The notes: generated from the letters alone by a model not told the origin. A stretch of 64,000 nt of DNA from Micrasema longulum (GCA_022494885.1 JAGVSM010004272.1:141439-205438); one strand, 5' to 3'. Counted from the stretch's first letter, positions 23,736 through 35,645 are shown. Numbers and translations are program-made.

Positions 23736-24600
23736 TGGCTGATTTATATAGCGCCATTTTCGTAAAACATAACCTCAAGGGCGCTTCACAATTGTAAACT
23801 TCAACTAACATTCAAATAATACATTTCCTTATTTAAAATTCAGGTTATTTAAAAAAAAATTTAGGAAAAAAAACAGTTGTTTTATACGTATAAAACACAA
23901 AAAAAAGTACATACATCAACTAAAGTTTTTCACAAATATAATGAGAGAACGTGTTAGACAATTAAGAGAAAATTAAATCTTTTTTATTGAAAAACAAGAG
24001 AAAAAAGAACAAAACGGGTGTTTAAGTAATATATTTCTGATTCGCCTGTTAAAAGTAGTTACAACATTTGATATTATTAATGGAAAAGAATATTAATGGA
24101 ATAGAATTTGAAAGAACTGAAATACACAAAATATGAAAATTTCTTCCGGAAAAATTAAGTAATCTTAAGCAAAATTATTTACATAAAAGCATGGCGAGAA
24201 TAAAAAGCAAAAAGTTATGACTAGCTAACAAAGTAAGATTTTTGTTGGGATTTGAACTGGCTCGGACTGTCGATGATCGGTAAGTTGAAGGAAATTAGTT
24301 TCAGGCAGAGGGGCCGGTAACGGCAAAAGTTGAATCGGGTTGTGGTCCCGTAGCTAGTGTTGCGGACTCACGGGCTAGAGGTCCGAAGTTCAAACCCCAC
24401 TCTACCACAACTTAATTTCCATTTTAAAATAGTGAGTTATTTACAACTCGTTGAAAATGGCCACCAAAATTTAAATATTTGGGTAAATTATAAAAAACGC
24501 TAGTATTTCTTTTACAATTAAAAAAAAAAACACGATCTGCGAATTTTGTGTTTGGGGAGTGCCGGATTTTGATAAGTTTTTCTCTGATTAAATCAAATCA
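23736..24600 (-). mobile_element. LINE family D, interrupted by an S2 SINE
   Basis: The 3' end has the AGCGCC/GGCGCT hairpin (23750-23785). The coding remnant at about 24250-24325 resumes at 24531-24600 with CACGATCTGCGAATTTTGTG. Both halves align in order with the uninterrupted copy at 43.07-43.27 kb. The intervening 24332-24530 is the SINE. Confidence 0.6.
24332..24530 (+). mobile_element. SINE family S2, near complete, nested
   Basis: Starts TGAATCGGGTTGTGGTCCCG, with box A-like TAGTGTTGCGGACTC, box B-like AGTTCAAACCCCACTC, body TAGTGAGTTATTTACAACTC and an A10 tail at 24520-24530. It sits inside a family D LINE remnant, and the uninterrupted homologue at 43.15 kb serves as the empty site. 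Confidence 0.8.
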
Positions 24601-25644
24601 AAATCAAAGTTGCCTATGACACTGGATAAGTATGAAAACCGCAGCGAATTTTTTGTAATATGCACGTATTTGATTATCTATGCGTGACATAAAGTTTTCA
24701 TACAAAACATAGTTGTGTGCGGAATCCAACAAATGAAAATGTCATGTTTACTTGTTTCACTGACAAGCACTAACACATTAATATGTGTCTTCAAACATTC
24801 GAAGGCACTGTGCCTACTTTAAACATTAATGAGTTCAAGGGATCGGACAATTTTCTGAATACTTCATAAAATTTATAGGGAATTCGCGTAATTATTGAAA
24901 GGAGATTATTATAAATGCTTGTTGGATTTTGGCGGGAAACTATAAACACAAAAGCGCGGCAAATTAGAGTTTGAAAGCGGCCATAGAAAATAATCAACAA
25001 TTTTGATTGTATGTCATGAACACACCGAGACTTCAGCAGTCAACGCTTTTCGGCACCACTTTTGATCACCAATAGAAATTCAGTATTCATAGTGCTTTTC
25101 ATTTTTGCGTGCCGACAAGGCATTATTGTAAAAAAGGAGAGGGAAGAAAATTTAGCTTTGCCCTTCGAGGTCATCACCTATCACGTGACTTTTATTTAGA
25201 TATTGAATAGACGTATTAAAAAACATACATCCCTAACAAAAACGTATTTAAGTATTAAATTTTTTGCACAACATGGACAATGATGTAAATTAAACGGATA
25301 CGTTACAAACGCTTATTCTACGGCATTTATATGAGATTAGATAATTGCTTAAAAATTTTTGCCGTGATCAGACGCAAATTAATAAATGCTGTTGCTTTTT
25401 ACGAAAAAATAGTTGAATTAATTGCAACCTAATTTCATACAAAAATAAATACTTTGCACCATAAAAACAGAAGAGATCATGCATTTTTCTTATTATTTTA
25501 CATATATTTTTTTAATTTTGCAATATGTATTAACAAATGGTGAATGTTTTTTTTATTCTAAAATAAATATACTTTTCTACATCTAGAAAATGTTTTAACT
25601 TTCAATCTCCAATAAAAGATAAAAAGCGAGTGACTTACACTGTT

Positions 25645-26026
25645 ATATTTATTTATTTACAAGAATTTATATCATTTTAAATAAACGAGGACATTAGGAA
25701 ATAAAAACCATAAAAGATATAAAAATAAAAACAGAAAATAAGAATACGTTAATACTTATCAAAAAAAAAATGCAGTTTTTAAACGGGTTCAAAAAATTTC
25801 AATATATTTACTTTGAATATATTTATTGATATATTCGTTTCAATAGTATTAATTCATTAGAAAGACTATTGTAATTTTTGATACTTTCGATGACAATGCT
25901 ATTTTGACTATGGGTTGTGTGGAATAACGAGATTAAAATATTTTTTTGGTATCTGAGTGACTTACTCATCTCCAATTGTTTAATTTTTTTTAAATAAATT
26001 TTTATGCTGGATTTTTTTTTTATCAA
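25645..26026 (-). mobile_element. Possible LINE C-terminal fragment
   Basis: A 67-codon minus-strand ORF (26026-25823) ends with SIVIESIKNYNSLSNE, which recalls the 'YNSLP' block at LINE polymerase C-termini. An ATTTATTTATTT stretch at 25650 fits a minus-strand 3' tail. The identification is tentative. Confidence 0.4.
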
Positions 26027-26069
26027 TAGTGTCTACTGAATGTCCAAACAATCTTATTATGGAAATGTA

Positions 26070-26160
26070 GAAAAAATTACCTTAAAGCAATGTGCCCATA
26101 TTGATTTGAATATAAATATAATAACCATGTACGAGAGTGTTTAAATAAATAAATAATAAA
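26070..26160 (+). mobile_element. LINE family B 3'-terminal fragment
   Basis: It contains the degenerate hairpin ATTACCTTAAAGCAAT (26076-26091), TGTGCCCATA and a tail of AAATAAATAAATAATAAAT. It is only the last 90 bp of the element. Confidence 0.6.
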
Positions 26161-26339
26161 TATTTTATAATCAGAAAATAAAAAGTAATATTCTATTGTA
26201 TGTTTTTTACAATTTTAAGTTGATAAATAAAAATAATTTAAGACTGTTTCGTAGCAATGATAACAAGTTAAAAAGAAATATATTTTTCTCACACGAATTC
26301 CTACGTACTGTGGATCATTACCAACTGCACATAATATGT

Positions 26340-26498
26340 TTAATTGGGTTGTCATTCTGTGGCTAGTGTCTTGGACTCAAGGACCAAAGGTCTATGGTTC
26401 GAATCCTACTCTACCTCAACTTGATTCCCATTTTCTAATAGTGAGTAATTTACGACTCTTTAAAATGACCCTCAAAATTTGATATTTGGGTTCATCAC
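26340..26498 (+). mobile_element. SINE family S2, tailless
   Basis: Head AATTGGGTTGTCATTCTGTG, box A-like GTGTCTTGGACTC, box B-like GGTTCGAATCCTACTC and body TAGTGAGTAATTTACGAC, ending at TTTGGGTTCATCAC. No A-tail is present. A LINE coding remnant starts directly afterwards. Confidence 0.75.
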
Positions 26499-26504
26499 AA
26501 GAAA

Positions 26505-26945
26505 TCAAGTGGGGGTTATCGTTAAAGTTCTTACTGAGCACTGCAGATTAATCAAACACCTTGCTAAAATGAACCTTTCCGAATCTTCTAGATGTAGATT
26601 CTGCAGTGCAGATGAGGAAACATTCGTACACATTTTATGTGAATGTGATGTTTTACATCATAAAAACAGCTTCATCCTCGGGAGATCACTGGTGAAACCT
26701 GAGGATATTAAAGAGCTTGCCTCCTACCTAATAGCCCGATACTTTAAGGACTTGGCTTGCAGGGGGAGATTTAGCAAAATGTAAACTCTCGCCTCCCAGA
26801 CAGAAACCAGGTTCTTTATAGATCTGGGCTTGGAGGGGGCTAATTATTCACGAAGACCCACCACAATAGATCTTTACAGGTCATAGTGACGTCAGAAACT
26901 TAAATAGCACTGCCTTTCCCCCTGTAAGAAAAAAAAAACAAAAGA
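26505..26945 (+). mobile_element. LINE C-terminus with zinc-finger-like motif (I/R1/Jockey-like)
   Basis: The open frame to 26784 reads LTEHCRLIKHLAKMNL and then CRFCSADEETFVHILCEC. Its spacing Cys-x2-Cys-x8-His-x4-Cys is the C-terminal Cys/His motif usual after the RNase H region of I-, R1- and Jockey-type elements. The 3' UTR ends in an A-rich tail near 26930-26945. The upstream polymerase is missing and the fragment abuts an S2 SINE. Confidence 0.7.
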
Positions 26946-27464
26946 AAGCATTTTTTTTTCTTTCTAAATTTTAAGGACAACGTAAAATTTTATACAGTTG
27001 AATGAAGAGGAATTAAGTAATATATATGCAAAGACAGTGAAATAGCGATATATTCTCTCTGATTTACCCGTCGGAGAAAAAGTCTATTGGTTTATTAAAA
27101 AATGACTTTATAGGTATTTCGCTCATAGCCTTTTATATTCCGTTTAATTCATTTGTATTTGTAAAAGTCTGTTTATATAAATAAATTAAATGTTCAAATT
27201 AAGAATGGAGACTAAACATCGAAAAGCGCGGGGTCATTCTGAGCATGTTATAAAAAATTAACCTGTTCTATTCTGTCGTTCCATTGGATGGCATAATAGA
27301 GTTTTCGATATTGACATTATATGAGAGCAAACACTATTAAGTAGCGATTACCAGATCCCTCTGCCGTATCTACTGATCTCTATCGATTTTCCATTAGCTA
27401 GTCCTAGTGGCTTTTGTAGTAGCCTATACCGTGTTTGCAAAGCACGCGACCGTTTTTTCGTAAA

Positions 27465-27690
27465 ACCCAGTAAACAACATTTAATGAGAAAGTTCAGTGG
27501 TTATTTTTTATATAACTATTAAATTTAGCCGATTAAAATTAAATTTTTATTTATCGTATTATCAGCGGTAAAGTTTTGTGTTTTTAAAATTACTCCGGGT
27601 GTGACCTCTTCAGTTTTCTTCCGTTTTTTCTCGGTCAGTTCTGCCGATTGACGGTAAATAATCCGGAAATCATCAAATATTAATTTTATC
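27465..27690 (-). repeat. Dispersed repeat R4, inverted copy
   Basis: On the minus strand it reads GATTTCCGG, then CGGAGTAATTTT.AAA, CGCTGATAATACGATA and CCACTGAACTTTCTCATT. These blocks occur in the same order at 52965-53280 and in part at 41370-41660. No terminal repeat or ORF was identified. Confidence 0.6.
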
Positions 27691-27984
27691 GTATAAAAAA
27701 GACAACAAATATTTTAGGTCGACTATGCAAAATTCTGGGAAAAGTCTTTTAGGTAAGTCCGGATATCAAAATCAGTACTTGTGTTTCAAAAGCTTACAAC
27801 TGTGGTTTATTAATAAAAACAAAACAAAATAAATCGGTTTTTTTTTGTATTTTATCTGCAGATGCAATTTTATTTTCAAAATTAAAACAAAATTTTTAAA
27901 GAAATCTAACGATTTATAGAAATTAATATACATGTTTCTGAAAACAAATGATCATATGTGTAATATATGGTAAATGAAATACAT

Positions 27985-28196
27985 ATAACCATGAACACGA
28001 AAAAGAATTAAATACAATAAAAATCATAGCCAAAAATAATGGATTTAGTGAAAAGACCATTGATAAAATAATAAACAGAAAAACATATGAAAATAGTATT
28101 AACTTAATAAATCCTTATATCAAAAATCAGTTAATGAACAAGTTTGCGTGCATAGAATTTTCAGGTCCAATTTCAATAAAGATTTCCAATATTTAA
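27985..28196 (+). mobile_element. Possible Penelope-like retroelement fragment
   Basis: From 27993 a frame of 67 codons to a stop at 28194 reads ELNTIKIIAKNNGFSEKTID and KIINRK, followed by a GPISIKISN segment. The pattern of an IK-IA-NG-helix followed by I..I.K recalls the region after the reverse transcriptase palm in Penelope-like elements. This is recognition by eye. The palm and GIY-YIG domains are not present. Confidence 0.4.
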
Positions 28197-28332
28197 ACAT
28201 ATTGAAAAATACTGTTATTCTTCACTTTGTTCCTTTTTGTACACGCTTATATGACGCGTAATAATTAGATGAATCATGCTACAATTGCATTTATATATTT
28301 TGATAAGAAATTCTTAAAAATAGAAATATTGT

Positions 28333-28395
28333 ATAATAATACATTTATGTTTATATAAATTTCTATAATAATAATACATTTATGTTTATATACGT
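28333..28395. repeat. Short tandem duplication, about 35-bp period
   Basis: ATAATACATTTATGTTTATA occurs at about 28338 and again about 35 bp later, giving just under two units. Confidence 0.7.
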
Positions 28396-28749
28396 TTCCT
28401 CATAATATTTCAATCTTGTTTTAAAATTAAAATGAACAGCAACCTATAATAATATTATTGATATTTTTTCGACAGCAATTCTCTAAATTTACAAAACTAT
28501 AAAGCTTCATTAATTATCTCACAATACATACTTGTATGTCAATAAATACTTACTTTGTTATATTTTTTCCGAAATTCAAATATAAATACTTAAATTTCCT
28601 ATTACCTATTTAACGCTTAGCCTCGCCCTTAACCATTGGTTTTTCTCTCAATTATGATTAATGTACATGCTATAGTTCATAAGATTATTTTTATTTTCTA
28701 CTCAAGTACCTTAAATTAGATAACTATATAAGGACGTTCAATCCATATA

Positions 28750-28890
28750 ATCTTCAATTCGTTTGAAAATGCCCTAACAAGGCGAAGTTGTCACGAAGTT
28801 TTTATTTTTATATGTTTATATTTGTAAAAATAAAATAAAGTGTTCAGTAGACTCAAATCCGTGTTTGATTTCAAATATCATAAGTTTAAA
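28750..28890 (-). mobile_element. Single-arm copy of the 44.2 kb fold-back
   Basis: Its core (CCTAACAAGGCGAAGTTGTC) and one arm (GTTCAGTAGACTCAAATCCG) match, as the reverse complement, the left arm and core of the element at 44243-44423. The second arm is absent. Confidence 0.65.
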
Positions 28891-29154
28891 TATGGAGTTC
28901 TACAAAATAAACACTAAATCAAGCAATTGAAATATATCACTTGATTTAAACAAATACTAAAATATCTAATATATTCAAATATTAGGCGATTTGTATTTTT
29001 CATGAATGTTGTTAGTAAAGAAATAAATACCGTTTACTTTTTAAAGCACTGAAAACTAAACTATTTAGTTATTATAAAAACCGTTGAGTTTTTGTATTAT
29101 AAAATTGATTTCTCGTATTTTTATTTTTCGTAATAAGTAAATGTGTTGTTATTT

Positions 29155-29401
29155 TTAACATATAACAACAGAGATAAAGAACAATTGAATTCTTCAATTC
29201 TTTTTTCTGCTGATGTTTGTGAAGTAAAAGATGAATGAATTGAAAGAATATGGATGTTAAAATATAGGCAAATGGTAAATGTTACACAACGTGTAAAGTG
29301 GTCACTTAAACCCGCTCATGACAGGTCATAAGCCATGTAGATGCCTAGACTTCTATATTACCTTCTCTAAAATGTACTTTATCTCTGTTTTAATATGTTA
29401 A
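29155..29401. mobile_element. Family M, full-length with terminal inverted repeats
   Basis: The left end TTAACATATAACAACAGAGA pairs with the right end TCTCTGTTTTAATATGTTAA. The interior carries the family words GGCAAATGGTAAATGTTACA and GACAGGTCATAAGCC. The outer block ACAGCTCCCCAGGGAGTTGA follows at about 29408. The length of about 247 bp equals the copy at 31.66 kb. Confidence 0.75.
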
Positions 29402-30464
29402 TGTTAACAGCTCCCCAGGGAGTTGAATCCAGTCATTGTCTAAAAAATTTGGACAAACTCAAAATATTGTAGATAAATTTGTTGTTATATTATATGTGTA
29501 TGCCAGTATTGTATTATGTAAATGTATATATTTTCATTACTTGAATGATTGTTTATATTGTCCCGACTTAACGTGGATTTATTTTGCAAGTCGAGACATT
29601 CTAATATATATGTAAGAGCAAATAATATGAATGAATAAAAATACATTAATCATTTTTTACCAAAAGGAAAAAAAAGAATAGCTTAACTAGCTAAAAAATA
29701 AACCACCACGCAATTTATCCGTAGGGGTTGTCAGATTACAGATAGGCTGGTATGCCACATCACTTTGTCTTCACATGTAGTCGTAGTTTCCTCTAATATT
29801 CATACATCTTATGCACGCAAGGTGATTATTCATACCCTTAACAAGTCCACCTTCAAGTATTTGGTGGGCCATATTTGTATCAGTCTTTCTCGTTTTTTAT
29901 GTTCATCAAAATTAGCATTTGATAAGTTTAATAAATTATTTAATTTATTAAAATAACATTGCTATGATTTTTATGTACCGCCATATTTCTTAATTTAATA
30001 AAATACTAGTTTTGGCATTATATTATATATTTTTTTGTGTTAATAAATGAATTAATAAGTACAAAGAAAATGATCAAAAATGTAGAAAAATAAATATAGA
30101 AAATAATGCACACAGTGAGGTTGTGTTAAGGAGAGGTAGAGTTTGCGAGAGAAAATTTATTCAAAACAAATTGCTTAATTTATTTGATTTTAATTTTTTT
30201 ATTACTCATTTATTAAAAGAAAACAACAGCCATTTTAACAAAAAATAAATGTTCACAAATAAGTCTAAATTATAGGCCAATTATATCTTTCTTTACATTA
30301 CTAAATACAATATCAAAAAAGAAGAAAAATAGCATACCTTTAAAAAGCCACTCCGCATCATTCCACACCTAAAAAATGAACTAAATATTTAAATAATTAT
30401 GAAATCAAAAAAATTAAAAAAAGTTGTTAGTTTACTCGGACCCTTAAATCCTTTCGCCGGCGGA

Positions 30465-30890
30465 TCAGCCCTCCCTCCCTTCTTCTTTCAAACAAGATAC
30501 AATTATTACAATATTAAAGTGCACAAAAAAATAAAATATTAGGTAGATACTGCTAAATTTAATTAAATTGATTGTTTGCAATAAGGGTTCAAGCTTTCTT
30601 TTTTTAAATTTGATTAAATTGAGGTAATAAATATCGATTTCAATAAAAATACGTGTTATAATTATTAAGAATTCTGGAAAAATATTAATTCTCAATACTT
30701 TTTGTGCTTGAAATACCAACATAAAACAATTGTTGCAGTCAAGTTGTACGTTGAGGGATACAAATTTTAATTTTCTTAAGCAATTGAGAGCAATCTTAGT
30801 TATTGAATATTTTGTAAAGGAAAACGGTATCATTGATGATTCTTTTAGATTGTAGGGTATCGATTTTGTAATGTACTGCAGCTTCTTCAT
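30465..30890 (-). CDS. 141-codon ORF, unrecognised, possibly chance
   Basis: An uninterrupted frame runs from ATG at 30890 to a stop at 30465. The composition is rich in Ile, Leu, Phe, Asn and Lys, as expected from AT-rich DNA. A hydrophobic stretch lies near residues 110-135. A frame this long is somewhat longer than chance predicts in DNA of this composition, but I recognise no domain, and no splice sites or neighbours support it. Confidence 0.15.
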   Translation of the reverse strand: MKKLQYITKSIPYNLKESSMIPFSFTKYSITKIALNCLRKLKFVSLNVQLDCNNCFMLVFQAQKVLRINIFPEFLIIITRIFIEIDIYYLNLIKFKKRKLEPLLQTINLIKFSSIYLIFYFFVHFNIVIIVSCLKEEGREG

Positions 30891-31624
30891 AGTAATTGAA
30901 ATTTAAATGTTGACGATAGTAATATGTTATAAGTTATTTACTGTTTTTTTAGTTTCTAAAGTTATTTTTATCTATTTACAAATAATGTTCTACGAAGTAA
31001 GTGCTTAAAAAATAAAATTAAGTAGATAAATAACCTATTATTTTAAGAAAAAAGTATATTTAGTCAGTTAAGTCACCTACATGTATTTATTTTCATTAAG
31101 AAAAATATATAAAATTAATTTTATTTCAAGACATAAATGTACTAGCGGTGCTTTGAAGGTAGACGGACGCATTTAGGTCATTTGAAGATACATGTGATAT
31201 ATTTACACATATGTGGTAAATAAGCATCAAAATTAATCAAAAAGAAATAAATACGTCAATTGAATTTCACGTATTATGTTAAAATTCATAACTGAAGGTA
31301 CTACTTGCAAACCCGGCAAAATGCAAATTTAAAAAAAGTGAGATATTAATTGAAACTTGTTCAGAATACAATTTTTGACAATAATTTTCAAAATTGTCAG
31401 TTAAAAATACGGTTTAATTTGTAAGACTTGACTTTTAAATTATCGCCTTTGTTGCAAACATGGCAACCTCTACTCTAGTAGTGCAAAGTTGGTAATGTAT
31501 AAAATTGAATTTATTATTTTACTACTGTTTCTTGATATAATCATGCTTATGTCACCACTGCTTACGTATAAAATATTTACTGATTAACAATATTTTGAGT
31601 TTATCCTAATTTTTGTAGACAAGG

Positions 31625-31908
31625 ACTGGATTCAACTCCCTGGGGAGCTGTTTATATTAACATATTACAACAGAGATGAAGAACATTTAAGAGAATAAAT
31701 AAAGGTTTCAACTTTTTTACCTCACAAACATCAACAGATGAAAGAATTGAAGGAATATAGATGTTCGAATATAGGCAGAATGGTGAATATTACACGGTGT
31801 GTAAAGTTGCCACTTAAACCAGCCATTGACAGTTCATAAGCCCTGTAGATGCCTAGACTTTTATATTACCTTCTCTTAAATGTTCTTCATCTCTGTTGTA
31901 ATATGTTA
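31625..31908. mobile_element. Family M, full-length with 38-bp inverted ends
   Basis: The left end (31658 on, TAACATATTACAACAGAGAT) is matched by the exact inverted right end (ATCTCTGTTGTAATATGTTA, to 31908). The match continues inwards to about 38 bp. The outer block (GGATTCAACTCCCTGGGGAG) precedes it at 31628. This is the best-preserved non-palindromic copy. Confidence 0.85.
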
Positions 31909-32484
31909 TTTACTGATTATAATCAAAAAAATTAAGTTTAAAAAAAGTTGAAGTTAAGTATTGTATCAGTTTTTTTGTGATTTGTTCAAAATAAAGAAAG
32001 ATAAATTTTTCCGGGTCGCAAGGAGTATCGTTAATTATGTTAATGTTTTTTTTTATTTAAAAGAGTAGAATACGTATTAAGAAGTGAAATGTTTATATAT
32101 TTTTTTAATTAGTACTGTTATCTGAGCGCCATCTACAAATAAAAGGCGAAGAATTTAAGATCATGTGGAAACGTTAAGTTAACCCGGAAATGAATGCCCA
32201 CTGACCTACTATCGCAGAAACGAAATCACATATTTCTTCTATGTAAGCAATTGATTAATAAAACACCTTAATAACCGATGACAAATTATTGCGGATATGC
32301 GCGGATATCAGCCACATCGAAAAAAACGCTGACAGCCAAGGAAGTTGTTCACGAATTCAAGTTTTCACCAGGAATTAAAGTGAACACTTAATATATACAA
32401 ATAGTAACACCTTCACTTACACAGTAAGATAACACAACAAATCTGCTACAACGTGTAGTTCAGTAACTCAGTTCATAAAATGCT

Positions 32485-32960
32485 AGTAAATATTTGTATT
32501 TAATCAATTACCTACTTTTTATATCTACTTAATGGGACCTTAATTAAACAACATGGAGGTATTTTACATCAAAAAAGAATATTCCCCTTAAAATTAATAA
32601 AATATTTTTTCAATATAGATCACTTTTTGATTTAAAAATTAACCAATAGTGTAACGTTTAACCTCTTAGCTCCGCCTCTTCCTTATCCACACCCCTATAA
32701 ACATATCGCTGAATATTATTTACTTAATTTCAGTGCATGCTCGGACATGGTGGTGTTTGCATTCCATTTAACTCTGCATGTAATTAATGTATCTTTTCAA
32801 AAATACTTTCTATGCGTTATGATATGTAAAATTGAAAGTGTACTTTAGTATTTGTACGTTGGTGTAGTGAAGGTTCTGACGAGGAGATGGGTAAGTTTCA
32901 AAATAGGTAGACACTAAATGTCGGTAAGCAGTTAAATACAAATATTTAGTTAGATAAATT
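32485..32960. mobile_element. Fold-back family F, short copy
   Basis: The left end AAATATTTGTATTTAATCAA is matched in inverted form by TTAAATACAAATATTT near 32935. The right inner part (GACGAGGAGATGGGTAAGTT) corresponds to the right arm of the 51.1-52.1 kb element (GACGGGTACGTCTCGAAACC). It is an internally rearranged relative. Confidence 0.5.
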
Positions 32961-33224
32961 AATATTTTTATATTTATTCAACCATAATGAATATTTATAA
33001 TGTATTTTGCTTTCTATTATATGTTATATTTTTTTGATTGTTGTTTTTAATATTACATCAAAAACATTTTTTTTGTGGTTGTTTGTACTCAATAATAAAA
33101 GATATATTTTTGTAATAACTTTTTATTTTTATATGCCTATAAAATAATATTTTTGCACAATATGTTAGCGTAAACATTGTATGAACTTTTTATTTACGTT
33201 TATCTACTATTTATTATTTGAAGT

Positions 33225-33300
33225 GTTTATTTTGACCCACTTTCTATTTTGTATGGTAGAAGGCACTGCGTGCCGAGTTTTATAAAAAAATCAATTAATA
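33225..33300 (+). mobile_element. LINE 3' end with hairpin
   Basis: AGAAGGCACTGCGTGCCGAG forms a perfect stem (GGCAC/GTGCC, 33262-33274) followed by an A-rich stretch. It is nearly identical in form to the 3' hairpin of the LINE ending at 47.88 kb. Upstream coding sequence is not recognisable. Confidence 0.5.
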
Positions 33301-33929
33301 TTTCTCGCATATTATAGGTATTGTAGATTGTTTTAAAAAGTTAGTTTACGCGTTGTCATGTTTGACAAATATTTAGGTAAATAAACAATATAATTATGTA
33401 TTTGCGTGTATTAAAGATAGTAAATATTATACAAAAGATAGTATGTACTAAGTCAAACATATAAACGAAGCCATAAGCCCTGTATATAACTACAATCGTC
33501 TTCTTAAAAATGTGTTTTCTATTTTTCTCACAATGTATAAGTTATTTGAAAATAAATGTTATCTGTCGCAGAATAAAACTAGTGAACCAGAGCAATCAAA
33601 TTATAAATAATTGTCAAATACGACCGGCGTTTAAATAAATGCAAAACACATATTTCTAAAGTTAACGTTTTAAAAGCACTTTCAGAGTAATTTACTCTCT
33701 TTTCAAATATTTTATAATAAGCGTTTCTAAAGAAATAATAACGCAAAAAAATATTTCACAATATTTTATGAGTAAACGACGCCTGGAAAATGTTATTATC
33801 GCTCGCAATAAAATCCTGAAGCGATAATTTAATTTATTTTACAGCAAATAATAAAATTGGCTATTAAAAACATTCAAAGCATGCACTTTTTATCATAAAG
33901 CATTTGCTTTTTTATGTGTTTTGTACAGA

Positions 33930-34045
33930 AACAATTTTGTGGTCTAAAGTGGCCACTTACATTATCCAATAACAGATCATAAGCCTTGTAAATGCCTCAA
34001 CTTCCAATTTTTCTTCTTCTAAATGTTCTCGATATATGTTGTAAT
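33930..34045 (-). mobile_element. Family M, partial arm
   Basis: The arm words GTGGCCACTTACATTATCCA, AACAGATCATAAGCC and TGTAAATGCC run to TGTTCTCGATATATGTTGTA. It is diverged, with one end only. Confidence 0.6.
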
Positions 34046-35204
34046 TTGTAAATATTTCCGATCAATTTTCGGTTTTTTCATAACGGTCAAAACAGCAGTC
34101 CATAATGAACTGCTTTTTTCACTTCTCAACACTTTGCTACCCTCGCTTAAATATGGGTTCATCCCTCTCAGGCAAGTGTCAGAGAACGAGATGCGTGATA
34201 AAGAGCAATATTAATTACCTTCGCGTCCCGCAATAAGAATAAGTAATTCCCCCGATGCTTAACTTTAATGGAAAATTCATTTGGTGTTGAATAATTTATG
34301 GAGAATTTAAACGACGTTTCTATAGCTGACTTGTCTGTGTAAAATATTAAAAGTGAATATGATATTTATTTTGAGAGACAATTGATGCTCCTTAAGTTTT
34401 AAAACTATTTCTAAATCACATATTTGAAGAAGAAGATTTAGAAATCTTCAACAAAACTGAAAAATAAATTGACATATAGAGTTTGCATAAAATGCACCGG
34501 TTTCAAAAAGTTCCTAAACCACATAAAAACGCATTCAAATTATAACATTAATCCCCAATTACGCAGTCTTCATTAAGTCAGCATAACATAATTTAAATTT
34601 CGTAACCAGCCAATCACAAGATATTTTTTTGGTTATTTGCATGTAAGTAGCAAACAAAGATAACTCTTATGACGTAACTAGCAAATTTTGAAATGTCTAC
34701 ATTCTCAATATGAAAAACTAAACTAGATGTCTCGATGATCTGCTGGAAAACCGGCAATTTTCCTTATTTGAACAGTTATTTTATATGAAAATTTAATCAT
34801 TTTATATGTTTTATGTTACAGTTATTTTTAAAAGTTATCCAACTAAAAAATACTATTATTTAATAATGTACGAGCACATGTTTGCACTTTCCATTATTCT
34901 GTATCCCAACTCAACACAGGCCTCTTGGTCTCATAAAGTTAAGGAAACAATATAATTTTTTTTTGTAATAAACATGTATTTGTTTGAATAAAAAAAATGT
35001 TTGAAAATATTTTTAAAACATGGGAAAAATAAAATTCGCATATTTATTTTCAGTGTTGCACAACAGCGATTATTATTTTATATTTGATGTAACATGTTTT
35101 CATTCACCCACTAAGTCAATTGACTTTTCGAATTTTTTTTAACATGTATTTTTGACACATGTACATATTAATAACCAACATTTACTAACTTTTACTTTTA
35201 GCAA

Positions 35205-35395
35205 ATTACAACAGGGATGGAGAATACCTTAAATAAGGTAATATTGATGTCTAGGCATTTAAAGGGCTTATGACCTGTCATTGGCTGGTTAAAGTGGCCA
35301 CTTTACACACTGTGTAACATCCACCATTTGCCTATGTTCAAACATCCATATTTCTTCAATTATTCCATTTGTTGATTTTAGTGAAGTAGGTTTTT
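35205..35395 (+). mobile_element. Family M, single arm
   Basis: It starts ATTACAACAGGGATGGAGAA and continues with GTCTAGGCATTTAAAGGG, GACCTGTCATTGGCTGG and CACTTTACACACTGTGTAAC. It ends at the TCCATTTGTTGATTTTAGTG centre block. It represents one half of the palindrome at 5.9-6.25 kb. Confidence 0.75.
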
Positions 35396-35436
35396 ACTAA
35401 GTAGGATTTTATTTTCAGTCCATTTTTTACATTTGA

Positions 35437-35645
35437 AAATCTTCCATGAAAATAATGGTTTTCGGGAGATTATTGAACAATCAAGGAATTACGCAGCTTG
35501 ATGTTTATTCTCCTAAATAATTTGTGATTCGGAGAGCGACTAGAGAACTTAGAGTTTTAAATTTAACTCATTTTTTATATTCGGGATCTCTTAAATGATG
35601 TAGATGCAATATGAAGTCACGTTGTTTTCCCGGCAGGACATAAAA
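35437..35645 (+). repeat. Dispersed repeat R5, copy 2
   Basis: Colinear with 21255-21490 over blocks such as GGGAGATTATTGAACAA, TTTGTGATTCGGAG and CCGGCAGG. Here it lies directly after a family M arm. Confidence 0.55.
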
